This document shows positions 10,102-22,500 of a stretch of DNA of 64,000 nt, one piece after another. The notes beneath the pieces are model-generated. The model searched no databases. It was not told the DNA's origin and was given only the letters and a program-made list of their open reading frames with translations. The number at the start of each line of letters is the position of its first letter. Position 1 is the first letter of the stretch. A program made the translations under genes and the position numbers. Source of the stretch: Micromussa lordhowensis (Eukaryota; Cnidaria; Anthozoa; Scleractinia; Lobophylliidae); NCBI GenBank assembly GCA_964020085.1, contig OZ026597.1, positions 984,313 through 1,048,312 of the forward strand. The letters are read 5' to 3'.

Positions 10102-13100
10102 AATAAGAGGACCACAAACCAAGTTCTGCATTTAAGAAAACCACCACTGAAAAAAATATGTCTGCCATATAACTCTCAAAGTACTTGAGAGATGCAAAAT
10201 GTACTTAGTTGCTCAAGAAGTCAACTTTAAAATCCTATTCACACTTTGCCTAACTGTCAAAGAACGTCTTGACGTAAGCGTGACGCAAGTCTTTGCATGT
10301 CACGCTATAATTTGGTTACAGAAATCTTGACAATTCACAGGCGTAAAAATGCTTAACATCATAAACTCCAATTATCCTGTCCAGATTTTCATAGAAGAAG
10401 CATGAGTGATTGAAAATCCCCTTGAATTTGAAACCTAATTCATTACAATGTGCAAGGCTTTTTCGCCCGATGTTGATGTCAAAAACATTGGCTTCAAAAA
10501 ACTTTAATCCGCAAAAGCTATTTTCCAACTGAGCAACTAAGCACATTTTGTGCCTCACAAATACAGCAATGAAATGAGGTATTAAGCACAAAGACGCACT
10601 ACAAACGGGATGACAAAAACAACGACTGGATAATTTAATGCAACTTTAAATCGCGATAGTAAATTTCCAAATAATTTTAAGAATTTTGCAACATTTCAAG
10701 GCAATTAATTTTATAAAATATGAATTAAATATAAAATAGTATCCAAAGACGGATACATCCTCAATGAAATTGAATGCATTTTGAAAATTTTCTTTGTAAT
10801 TGTAAATTTTCAAATAATTTAAAAAATTTTCTAGTATTTCAAGAACATTTTTTAACAATGAATTAAAAATTAAATTGTATCCAAGTTTTTCTCATTTTGT
10901 GTAAATTTATGATGAAGAATTTTGCAATATTTCAAGAGAACTGTAAATATGACTTTCAGATTATATTGTATCGAAGTGTAGAGACAGCTACATTGTATAT
11001 CCTCAAGTAATGCGTCTTTGTGGTTCTGAGAGCTTTATAACATACAGTGAATTTCAGCAGTGATTTCCTTGTACCCTCATATCACTATTAAACTTTACAA
11101 TGGCCCATATTGTTTTGTCAAAAGACTTCACTTAAAATGCAACCCAAATGAGACCGCGTAAAAAAAAATATTATTTTCATAGATTTTTTGCGAGTTCTGG
11201 ACCATAAAACAACCAAGACTTCATAGCCTAATTTTAAAAGGATTACTAGAACAGGTAATTGATATTTATTTTGTACTTATCCCTTCAGCAAAAGTTCAAC
11301 CAAGTTATGAGAATTCAGTTCTAATATGAAATAAAATATCTGAATCACACAGTGAAATCCCAATTTTGATTTCTAAATTCATCAAAAATTCATTGTAATG
11401 AATCTGCATAGTCAAAGTAATGAGAGTTTAGCATACATGTAAATGAAAATTAAATCTTTTTGAAAAGTCGCAACTTTTTTGAACTCCATAAAAATAATGC
11501 CAACGATAAAACTATTGAATAGCAAAGTGGAATCACCATTTTCATCTTCTATTGTTCAATAATTCGTTTAAATCACGCGTTATTGTCAAAATAATTGGAA
11601 TTCAGCAGAAATCAAAACTCAATCCCTTTCACTGAAGTGATACACAACTGAAATTTTGGAACTTGAAAACACTCCTCCTCCCTGCCCTGTAGAACTTTTG
11701 AATACCAAAGTGCACTTGCTATTATTTTTTTTTTATTTCATCAACAATTCATTTTAACATTCCACAATGCACTTAACTGGTGATTAACATATTGAACAAA
11801 ACAAAATGTTCCAAACTTTTTCATTACAAGTTGTTATATTTTCCAAGTATTTTGCAGACTTCTGTAACTTGAAAATTGTATTGTTTTTAAACTCGTGCTG
11901 AAGGGATAGTGTCAAGAAATAAAATTGAATGGTGAAGTCATCTTTGTACCAATGGGCCACTGTAAAGTAACTACAAATACCACAGACATGCAGAGCCAAA
12001 CAGAGGTCAAATATAAACTACCAGACATCGCAAACAGTAACATGCATTCTAAATACCGGTACAGTACATTTGTTGAAAGTGGATAACACCTCAGAGAAGA
12101 ATGTGACTAAACATAAACAAAGAATTCTTAAAAAAAATTTGCAGACAAGCCATATAATTAATTTTGTAAAACAGCTTTTCAGAAAGTAATAATATTAGTT
12201 AGTACTCCAATAATTTTATTCTAGTTATCAACTGAAACGACTACTGCTAAAATCAATCAGTCCTTAAGTTGATAAGCAGTCTTCAATTTAGCAGTTACTC
12301 AATTATCAATTTGCCAATTAATTTATCAAGACACTATGGCCACAACTGCAGAGTTTTTGTTCAGCATGCCAATAAAAATTTGAGCACAAAATGAAGTTTC
12401 TTCAGTTGTTGCTTGTTGTTTTGAAATGGTAAATAAATGGGTATATTTTGTCAATGCTAGTAAACACTTCGCGCAAAGTTTAGTAACGTACCAAGGTTTC
12501 AGTCTCTAAAATGTAGACCTGTTCGTCTCCAAAAAAGCCCAAGATTTGACATAATTGCTGCAATTTTGAACAGCACTCATGATCAGCAGCCAGACTGCAT
12601 TTTTGTGACATAATTCTGTCCAAGAGATTTTGTCCAAATGGCTTCCGACAAGCATTTTAACTATCACTCTGGGTTATGGATGTTTTTTAGCCGTATTATT
12701 ATGAGCCAAACATGCTGCAGAATCCGAAATGATAGCATTGAAGATAGTGAAGTTGATGATTGCTTGAAAAAAATACATTTTGCTGACCTTGTGATGCAAA
12801 GTCAGTTGCAGGTTTTTCTCCTTCCTGCCAATTTCAAGTCAGATGGAATGACGTCACACGAGAAGACAAAAACAGTAAGCTTTTTGGAGTGACCTTCTTC
12901 CTTAATGAACAGAAAGGAAAGTTTTGGAAAAAAAATTATTTACAATTGGTCTGCAGAAATATTTTAAAATCTACATGCACATGTAGAACAAGAATGAATG
13001 AAACGATAACTCATTCTACTTTCAGAAGTGTTTTCACTGCACTCACAAAAAATTACTGTTATATTTCCTCAGTTGGCCCTCCTCCCTCTGTAAAGAATCC

Positions 13101-14366
13101 AACATGCCCATTTATTTTTACTTGTTGTTCAGTACCCCTATCAGGGATAAAAGCAGAGTTATACCCTCCAGCCAAACCAAATCACTAACCCCCCACCCCC
13201 CCAAAAAAGATATTCTCTCCATCTCTGTGTCAAAGATTTATTGACCCATCCATGGAATTCCTTCTTGACAACCTGTCTTAAAGTTTATTTGCAACCCTTG
13301 AACTATAGAATAGGAATTGAAGTTTTGTAGTTTTTCTTTTCTGAAGGCAAGAAAGCATACAATGTACAGATGTACTTTGTTGCCTCTGAACTGGCAAGAT
13401 TGCCATGTTGTAGTAAGCCTCTCCCCTTCCCCCAAATTACTCCCATGCCAATCTGTTTTTCACTCTATTGACCTTAATGGCTAGATGCTTTCTAGAATGA
13501 GAAAACCAATCAGGGGTACATGTACACGTACTTCTCACATTATCACAGAACAATCTCTTCCACTCATTCTCAGGCCCATCTGTATAAGGACACCAACCCA
13601 AGCCCTGGCCCAGAACAATTTTTCAACCGCAATGAAAAATTGCAGCTTGTTTTTTTTTTTTTTTTTGAATGGGGAGGGGGTGTTAAATGGTGAATTTTAG
13701 TCAGAATTTCCTTTCAATTCCTTCTATCCAGTTTCCCTGAGCCCCAGTCTCTTTCTTTGTCCTGTTTTGATCCATATGGTGGGTGATTATATTACAGTGT
13801 AGCAGTGAACCAGCTGCTCAGCACTCTTTCAGTCATAAATTTCTAAGCCCTTCCAGTTGAGGTCAAAAAGGACAGAATTTTCTGGTGATGTCAATGATAA
13901 AATACAGATCTGATTGTTTTGTACAATCCCAGAGCTTTGAATTGGAAGTATTGATTATAATTTATTGAGTCTCCATTCTGATAAAATAAGTCCTTCCAAA
14001 TCTCCTTTTCAACCCACAAATGCAGTTTTGATATGCTACATGTGCATTACTATTAAGCCGGTCTTCCAAAGAGCTTCCCTTCTTCCATACATGTATGGGC
14101 AAAAATCAGGAAGTCCAACAGGGGTTTCAAGGAGGAAATACAGTAAAAACAAAAAACAAAACCAAATGAAATGTTATCCACTTAAAAAACCAATTTACGT
14201 TTACTGACTCAATAAAAGTATTTTAAATTTTTTACATGTCTGTGGTATTTCAAAATTAAAGCAGAACTTGGTTTACATCAAGGAATGCAATGATCAATTC
14301 AAAACTAATCCTTAACCTGGGGAACCCTGGGAAATAATATTGAATCACGACAAGGTTGGACAGTGG
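10102..14366. other. AT-rich spacer, no gene recognised
   Basis: About 4.3 kb with short ORFs but no recognised domain. The stretch 10650-10990 has loosely repeated blocks (aattttctagtatttcaag-like), probably an old tandem duplication. Homopolymer T lies at about 13650-13667 and a C-rich patch at 13190-13202. The open frame 12638-12892 matches no family I know. Confidence 0.45.
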
Positions 14367-14367
14367 C

Positions 14368-14385
14368 GGGGGGGGGGGGGGGGGG
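14368..14385 (+). repeat. poly(G) tract
   Basis: Eighteen uninterrupted G residues are followed by further G-rich runs to about 14402. The sequence could form a G-quadruplex. Confidence 0.9.
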
Positions 14386-14402
14386 AAGGTGAAGGTGGGG
14401 GG

Positions 14403-16565
14403 ATGGAGGAGGTCATTACAGGTGTATGTCCCATTCTGAGGTGCCCAAAGAAACAACTGTCCAGTTGCCAACCACAAAGAAACAAAGTGGACAAGTATCA
14501 TTGAGTAGTTTGCCTAGTGTGAAAGGACTGATGCATTGAGAACCTGTCAAGCCATTATGAAAGGTAGTAATCAGTAACTGATCAGTTATGGTCTGATTCA
14601 ACTGTTTTATGTTTGGTGAAGTTTGTGTTGAGGCTGGTTGAAGTGAAGAACATCATGTTCAAGTTCTGTTGAGGTCAAGAAATACCTTAGTGACTTGTGT
14701 TTTTTAGGTGTGAGTGAGTTGTTGGTCTAAGTTAAGAAGTATCTGTTCTTAGTTTGGTGGTCACTTATTAAAAGTGTGTTGTACTATAGGTTTTAGAGTT
14801 ACATGTAGTTCAGTAGTTTGGTCTAGTTTTTAATTTTTTTTTGCAAATTAAAAAGTACCTCTTTAGTCTAAGTCAATGAGTTTGGGCTATGTTATGAGCG
14901 GGCCAACGGATGAGTGAGTGAGTGAAAGATGTATGTCACACCAATCAGATTGTGGCTACTAAAAGCAACCAATCATATTTCCATTTGTAAAGGGGAATTG
15001 TGTGTGTGAAAATTTCATCCTGATTTTAGGACGGCAATATTTCTTTTTCTACAAACAGAAACAGATATTGCTGATGCTGCGTTTACTATGGTTTTTAAAG
15101 CCCAGTAGCATGTTAACATCTTGCATCAATGGCAATTCCTTGAAACAGGAATTTTAACAGAGATTTGAGGCAGGTAGACTCTTCAAATATTCCTTAAGAC
15201 TTCATGGCAGAAAGTTAACCCACAAGTTAATTAGATTAGACTTTGAGGCGACACAGTAGTTCTTTTACTTTGAAAGCTTGAAACAGATTCTTTGCAAGGT
15301 TCAAGAGAGGTAAATTTATGTCTGTCATGAAGTAGCAAATTAAACGTTTTTCTGCAACTGACTTTTTGTCACAAATAAAGGATCTCAGGCTTTTGGAAGG
15401 GTCATGTGACAAGGAAACTTGACGGAAGTTTACTCTGCAGATTTCCTGGAGTCTTATAAAACTTGTACAGTTTTTCATGTGTCTGGTTGTTTCAAGTCGC
15501 TAGCTGTTCACCTTCAATAATGTCTAATCTCATTTAAATGGGTTTTGAAATCAATACTGTATTAATTTGAAGTGATTTCGTGGAAAATCAAACTGAAAAA
15601 AAAACTTAGAAGATCATTGCTGGCAACAGAACAAGACTATGCTATTATATTGCATGACCATGAGTAAATTAAATTTGTTCTTGTTATAAAGTGAGTCAGA
15701 AAAGTTCTCCAGAATCAACACCAATCTGCCATTTACCGTTAGCAACTATACTGTAAATACAGAGCTGTCTTGCTGGGAACAGGTCCATGTACAGTGTACA
15801 TGTACATGTAGTTCTACTAAACAAAGCCACTGATCGACTGTTAAAACCAAACCTTGATAAATGTAATTTACATGTTTGCTTGATATCACAGTTCCTAAGG
15901 TGAAACAAATTCAACTTTTTTTTTGTTTTGTTTTGTTTTTTTTTGCTGTACATCATAACCAAACAAACTTGATGGATTAACCTTATCTGGATTGGATTAA
16001 CCTTAGAGTCCACTCATTGCTGCAAGTAACCCCAGGAGCTTTTAATGCACAAAAAATAACTCTTGCACACCTTGCGTGCCTATATTTTTTCAAGGTACAG
16101 TACAAAAGGGGTCCCTTATTTTTCCCTGATTTTGAAAAACGAAAATTTCCCTGACTACTTTGGATCCTGACTTGTGGCAACCTATTAATTAATTTTTTTT
16201 TTTCTGCCCTAGAATTTGATGATTTGGGTAACCCGTAGAGATGGGAACCAGGTTAAGGTTTGATTTGATCATTGCATAAGAACACAAGTGTTTACCTGGT
16301 TCTGGTTTGTAAAAAAATCATCATTCTAGAGTAACCTTATGGATAATATCCTCCTCCTGTCTTGTCCTGAGGCATTTTGTCTTCAGCTGTTCAAAAGAAG
16401 AAATAGAAAATTTAGATACTGTACAAATGTTTATGGTGTAGTGAAATGGTCCCCAGATTAAGAAGCCTTCCCAATTAAAGTCCTTGAGTTATGATTTTGA
16501 ACAGAACACTTCATTCAAACAGTAACTTACTTCGCCAAGGATTATTAACAGATACCAGTAACCTA
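14403..16565. other. AT-rich spacer, no gene recognised
   Basis: Contains short palindromes (catgtacagtgtacatg near 15786), a T-rich run at about 15917-15944 and an imperfect inverted pair around 16210/16317. No supported gene. Confidence 0.45.
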
Positions 16566-17139
16566 CAGTAGAGCCCTGCTAGGGCATGTATGGTCACCAG
16601 TGGGCCGTGGAAATTTGGCCGTATTACAGTGCGTTTACTGAAACCAGAGCCACCCAGACAATGAAAACCAATCAGAAGGCAGAACTGAAACAATAGATTC
16701 CAACATTTCAAATCCAGCCAATCAAATGTCTAGTACAAAACATTGAAATCCCAACTTGTTCGTCGACCGGTGATGTTTACGCAACTGCGGTGTCAAGCTC
16801 AAACCGGTAGTGCTTTCATGTGCTTTAACGGCTTTAGGAACAACTATATGCTGCACTCAGTTTGTTTTAGGGCATTGGTTGATTTATCCGGCCTTTGGCC
16901 CCAAATTTTTATAGTGGGCTTCTCCGAAGGGGGGTGGCTAGCCACCAAATCCACCCCCCTGGATCCGCCCCTGACAGGTTGGGATTTTAGAGTGTGGCAG
17001 TTTGACCGTATTAAAGGGCTGGCTGCATTAACAGGGTTTTCCTATGAAAAAATGTACAGGCATTTCACCAGGACAAAAAATGTGGCACAATAACAAGGTG
17101 ACCATTTTAATGAGGTGACCGTAAGGCAGGGTTCCACTA
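16566..17139. mobile_element. Tc1/mariner-pogo-like non-autonomous element
   Basis: The left end reads cagtagagccctgct after a TA at 16564-16565. The right end is its near-complement (ggcagggttccacta) and is followed by TA at 17140-17141. TA target sites and a CAGT(A/G)GA(A/G)CCC-type end are typical of the mariner/pogo group. An end of another MITE (ctggatccgcccctg) is embedded near 16960. No transposase is encoded. Confidence 0.55.
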
Positions 17140-17206
17140 TACTAAAATAACATGACAAAATGGGGAACCATAGTTACAAATGCTGAAAGTAGCGACATTC
17201 CGAAAG

Positions 17207-17591
17207 TAAAGCCCTGGTCTAATGGACCTGCAAGTAGAGGCAATTTGAAAACTTCGATCTACTGGCGACTTTGTTTGGCCAGCCCTTCCATGCACTTGCA
17301 ATTGTGCTCACTTTGGTCGAGATCAAATTTGCATGCAAGTCGACCAAAGTTTTCACAGTTTGGCCACCTAACCAAAGTCAATGCACAATGCAACTTGAGT
17401 GACATCCATTAACCTGTTATTAGCCAATAAAATAAAAGACATGTCTGCCTTGAATGTTTTTTCCACTTTTGTGCACTTGCGAGGAAAATAACATCTTGCA
17501 AGTCTACTTGGCCACCCAATGCAAGTCACTATGCAAGTTCAACTTGCAGCTACTTGTGACTACCTGTATCTTGCATTTGGCCAGTGCTTTA
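17207..17591. mobile_element. probable 385-bp MITE
   Basis: Imperfect inverted ends (taaagccctggtctaatg and catttggccagtgcttta) bound a stretch rich in cttgca/tgcaag repeats, with no coding capacity. Confidence 0.45.
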
Positions 17592-18430
17592 TAACCATTC
17601 AAAAATGTAGTGTGACTTGGTATGACAAACAATGAAAACAACATCAGATACATGTACATGTACAACAAGCTGAACCAAAATTACCTGTGGCAACCAATAA
17701 TAATATTATAGTGCATTAATTAAAAAAGGAAAAAAGTGGCACATTTTAATAGTGAATGTCTCTAAAAATTAGTGAAAAATCAATTTTTTAAAGGTAGCCA
17801 TAGGTACTGCCTACATGTAAAGTGAAATGAGGTTAGTTTGTGTAAATATAATTTATGAAAATAACATTAAGTGCGTGCGAGCTCGAAATTATGCTGTTTT
17901 CGGGTAGTCCTTGCCCCAAGTAAAATTCTCTAGCTATAAATATATACAGTTGCCCTTCCTTTACCAAGATATAGTAATATTTTTTAGTATCGTGTCTTTC
18001 TTATGAAACCACGGCCTAATTAGCAGAGAACGTCTTCGACATTTTTAATTTACGCCAAACCCGGCCTAAAAAAACGTCGCAAAAATGCATGCGGTTATAT
18101 CTCAAAATTTCCAACAATACGATCACGAGGGCTTATAAGGTGCGTCTTCAAATTTATCGTTTCATTTTTCTGATATCTTCTACTGTTTTGATATACCAAC
18201 AAACCAAACTTCGATAAAATTGCAAATGGCGCCATATTGAAAATCAACAATGACACAAACAAGGCATTGTTTAGACGTAGCCACAATTAGCTTGTTTGCT
18301 TTGAAATCAATAGTTCCTTACCTTAAAAGTCTTTTATAGGCCCTTAATTTATTATGCCGCTTGGAAGATAGTTTAAAAATACTGTCTTCTGCAAGTTGGT
18401 GTAAAGGGAGCCGACAGGCGCACTGAGCGG
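17592..18430. other. AT-rich spacer, no gene seen
   Basis: No supported feature. Confidence 0.45.
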
Positions 18431-18610
18431 CTAGGACTGAAAACTAGAACACTGGAAGGCAGGAACCCTGGAACACTGGAACACCGGAACGCCAAAATAC
18501 TGAAACCCGGAACGCCCGAAAACTAAAACCCACAAAACAAAACTCTAAAACCCAGAACGCATAAAAAATCCTAAACGTCGGATCACTAAAACCCAGATCC
18601 CAGAAAAAAA
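18431..18610 (+). repeat. degenerate short-period minisatellite
   Basis: Loosely repeated units of the type GGAACACTGG, CGGAACGCC and AAAACCC with a period near 8-10 bp. The minus-strand ORF across it (FRVLSF-like peptide) is a repeat artefact. Confidence 0.6.
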
Positions 18611-18740
18611 AATTCAAAAAAAGGTATATTTTACGGTCAAACATCTAATGATGAAAATAAGCGAAAGAGATTTTACACAACGTTTCGATGACTCCGTGAC
18701 ATCTTTTTCAAGTAAAAAGAGAATAAAATTTTACAACTTA

Positions 18741-19278
18741 GGCCCTGTTTACAAGGAGAGAGGGTTACCCTAGCAGGCGGGTTACCCTAGCAAGCGGGTT
18801 ACCCTAGCACGCACACATTTGTTCTTATTTTCTTCGTCGTGTTTACAAGGCGGCCAGGGTTACCCGGGTAGGAGGGTTACCCTATCTGCGTGCTAGGGTT
18901 ACCCTAGCAAGCGGGTTAACTTTTTCCCTTGTAAACACTCCAGGTAGGGTTAACCCGCCTACCCGGGCTATCTCTATTTTGGCTCCCAAAAGCAAATAAT
19001 GATCACAATACCGACAAAATCAGCGAATTATGACCCAGAAAACATCAAGTTCTTTCACAGTTTGTCATAATTTTGCTTTGGAAATAAATTATTTTCCAGT
19101 TTTGTTATCTGTTCGTGCTTTACTTGCAAGGTTACCGAAGCGTAACAAGCGTAAAGTTGTCTCGGGCAGCAGGGTTACCCTACCTGAAAATTTTGCTTGT
19201 AAACCCGGGCTATCTTTTAACCCTCTTGCTAGGGTTACCCTGGCAGTAGGGTTACCCTACCTGCTTGTAAACAGGGCC
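18741..19278. mobile_element. Harbinger/PIF-like non-autonomous transposon with internal repeats
   Basis: A 15-bp perfect terminal inverted repeat (ggccctgtttacaag at 18741-18755; cttgtaaacagggcc at 19264-19278) is flanked by TTA on both sides (18738-18740 and 19279-19281). That is the 3-bp target duplication of the PIF/Harbinger superfamily. Both internal flanks are built from repeated GGGTTACCCTAGCA-type units in direct and inverted orientation, so the element can fold into long hairpins. The only ORF (19030-19323) runs out of the element and resembles no transposase. Confidence 0.75.
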
Positions 19279-19281
19279 TTA

Positions 19282-19557
19282 ATATATCCGTGCAAGGCGA
19301 TAAAACGTGAAATATGCACTTAAAAAGTGACAAATTTAAATAGTTTTGCGCGTATGGAGTCCGATTGTGTGTTCAAGCATGGACTTTTCTTCTTTATGAA
19401 TAACATTTCATAAATCAGACAGTCCAGCTTTCTGCTGCACTTCTTTAAAATGAAAAAGTTGTTGGTAGGGTGGCCAATGGTTTCCAGGCCGCGGTTGTTC
19501 TTTAAGTGCTTGCCGATTCCTGAATAACAGTGTTCATCAAAACACATTCAAGGCTTA
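19282..19557. other. unique spacer left of the tandem array
   Basis: No supported feature. Confidence 0.4.
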
Positions 19558-22500
19558 ACGCCATGCCCGTCCGAACCAAAGCTCGGAAATGTAACCACCG
19601 CTCTACAGGGGGACTCCTTGACATGGCGACCAAATTTAACGGTACCTATATACACATGAAATTGAGTTTTAATTCAGAGCGTAATGTTGCTTTGGAAAAT
19701 GTTGTATGAGAAAAATGAAAGACCTTGCCTAAGTTATATAGTGTTTTCGAAGTCCACTGTTAAATGTTTCCCAAAACAAAACGACCTTCCCGGACTTTGG
19801 CAGGTCTTCTCCTATTGGTTGCAAGCTAATAAAGCGCAGCTTAAAGCAAAAATGACATGGCTAGAGGTGTATCTTCTACGGTCAGCCAAGTTTGATGTCT
19901 TGTTTATAAAAGGTGTCTTTACTCCTAGCTTGGCTCGAACAAAAAAAAAAAGATTATAGGAAGACAGGGAAATTGAATGCCACACAAAAATGGAAAAAAA
20001 ATTCTTGGAGTTCCCCCTATGGGGTCTGAACCATGCCTTTCCGAACCGAAGCTCGGAAATGTAGCCACTGCGCTACAGGGGGACTCCTTAAGTTTGCGAG
20101 CAAATTTAACAATACCTATATGCACATGAAATGGAGTTTTAATTCAGAGCGTAATGTTGCTTTGGAAAATGTTCTATGAGAAAAATGAAAGACCTTGCCT
20201 AAGTTATATAGGTTTTTCGAAGTCCACTGTTAAATGTTTCCCAAAACAAAACGACCTTCCCGGAATCAAGATCCGTACTTTGGCAGGTCTTCTCCTATTT
20301 GATGCAAGCTAATAAAGCGCAGCTTAAAGCAAAAATGACATGGCTAGGGGTGTATCTTCTACGGTCAGCCAAGTTTGATGTCTCGTTTATAAAAGGTGTT
20401 TTTACTCCTAGCTTGGTTAAAACAAAAAAGAAGATTATAGGAAGACAGGAAAATTGAATGCCACACAAAAATGGAAAAAAAATTCTTGGAGTTCCCCCTA
20501 TGGGGTCTGAACCATGCCTTTCCGAACCGAAGCTCGGAAATGTAGCCACTGCGCTACAGGGGGACTCCTTAACTTTGCGAGCAAATTTAACGGTACCTAT
20601 ATGCACATGAAATGGAGTTTTAATTCAGAGGGTAATGTTGCTTTGGAAAATGTTGTATGAGAAAAATGAAAGACCTTGCCTAAGTTATATAGGTTTTCCG
20701 AAGTCCACTGTTAAATGTTTCCCAAAACAAAACGACCTTCCCGGACTTTGGCAGGTCTTCTCCTATTCGATGCAAGCTAATAAAGCGCAGCTTAAAGCAA
20801 AAATGACATGGCTAGAGGTGTATCTTCTACGGTCAGCCAAGTTTGATGTCTTGTTTATAAAAGGTGTCTTTACTCCTAGCTTGGTTCGAACAAAAAAAAA
20901 GATTATAGGAAGACAGGGAAATTGAATGCCACACAAAAATGGAAACAAAATTCTTGGAGTTCCCCCTATGGGGTCTGAACCATGCCTTTCCGAACCGAAG
21001 CTCGGAAATGTAGCCACTGCGCTACAGGGGGACTCCTTAACTTTGCGAGCAAATTTAACGGTACCTATATGCACATGGAATGGAGTTTTAATTCAGAGGG
21101 TAATGTTGCTTTGGAAAATGTTGTATGAGAAAAATGAAAGACCTTGCCTAAGTTATATAGTTTTTTCGAAGTCCATTGTTAAATGTTTCCCAAAACAAAA
21201 CGACCTTCCCGGACTTTGGCAGGTCTTCTCCTATTGGATGCAAGCTAATAAAGCGCAGCTTAAAGGAAAAATGACATGGCTACAGGTGTATCTTCTACGG
21301 TCAGCTAAGTTTGATGTCTTGTTTATAAAAGGTGTCTTTACTCCTAGCTTGGTTCGAACAAAAAAAAAAGATTATAGGAAGACAGAAAAATTGAATGCCA
21401 CACAAAAATGGAAAAAAAATTCTTGGAGTTCCCCCTATGGGGTCTGAACCATGCCTTTCCGAACAGAAGCTTGGAAATGTAGCCACTGCGCTACAGGGGG
21501 ACTCCTTAACTTTGCGAGCAAATTTAACGGTACCTATATGCACATGAAATGGAGTTTTAATTCAGAGCGTAATGTTGCTTTGGAAAATGTTCTATAAGAA
21601 AAATGAAAGACCTTGCCTAAGTTATATAGTTTTTTCGAAGTCCACTGTTAAATGTTTCCCAAGACAAAACGACCTTCCCGGAATCAAGATCCGTACTTTG
21701 GCAGGTCTTCTCCTATTTGATGCAAGCTAATAAAGCGCAGCTTAAAGCAAAAATGGCATGGCTAGAGGTGTATCTTCTACGGTCAGCCAAGTTTGATGTC
21801 TTGTTTATAAAAGGTGTCTTTACTCCTAGCTTGGTTCGAACAAAAAAAAAGATTATAGGAAGACAGGGAAATTGAATGCCACACAAAAATGGAAACAAAA
21901 TTCTTGGAGTTCCCCCTATGGGGTCTGAACCATGCCTTTCCGAACCGAAGCTCGGAAATATAGCCACTGCGCTACAGGGGGACTCCTTAACTTTGCGAGC
22001 AAATTCAACGGTACCTATATGCACATGGAATGGAGTTTTAATTCAGAGGGTAATGTTGCTTTGGAAAATGTTGTATGAGAAAAATGAAAGACCTTGCCTA
22101 AGTTATATAGTTTTTTCGAAGTCCATTGTTAAATGTTACCCAAAACAAAACGACCTTCCCGGACTTTGGCAGGTCTTCTCCTATTGGATGCAAGCTAATA
22201 AAGCGCAGCTTAAAGCAAAAATGACATGGCTAGAGGTGTATCTTCTACGGTCAGCCAAGTTTGATGTCTTGTTTATAAAAGGTGTCTTTACTCCTAGCTT
22301 AGTTCGAACAAAAAAAAAGATTATAGGAAGACAGGAAAATTGAATGCCACACAAAAATGGAAACAAAATTCTTGGAGTTCCCCCTATGGGGTCTGAACCA
22401 TGGCTTTCCGAACCGAAGCTCGGAAATGTAGCCACTGCGCTACAGGGGGACTCCTTAACTTTGCGAGCAAATTTAACGGTACCTATATGCATATGAAATG

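Noticed and set aside
19030..19323. 97-aa ORF as transposase of the Harbinger-like element
   Set aside because: It runs out of the element, is made of the internal repeats and lacks DDE motifs.
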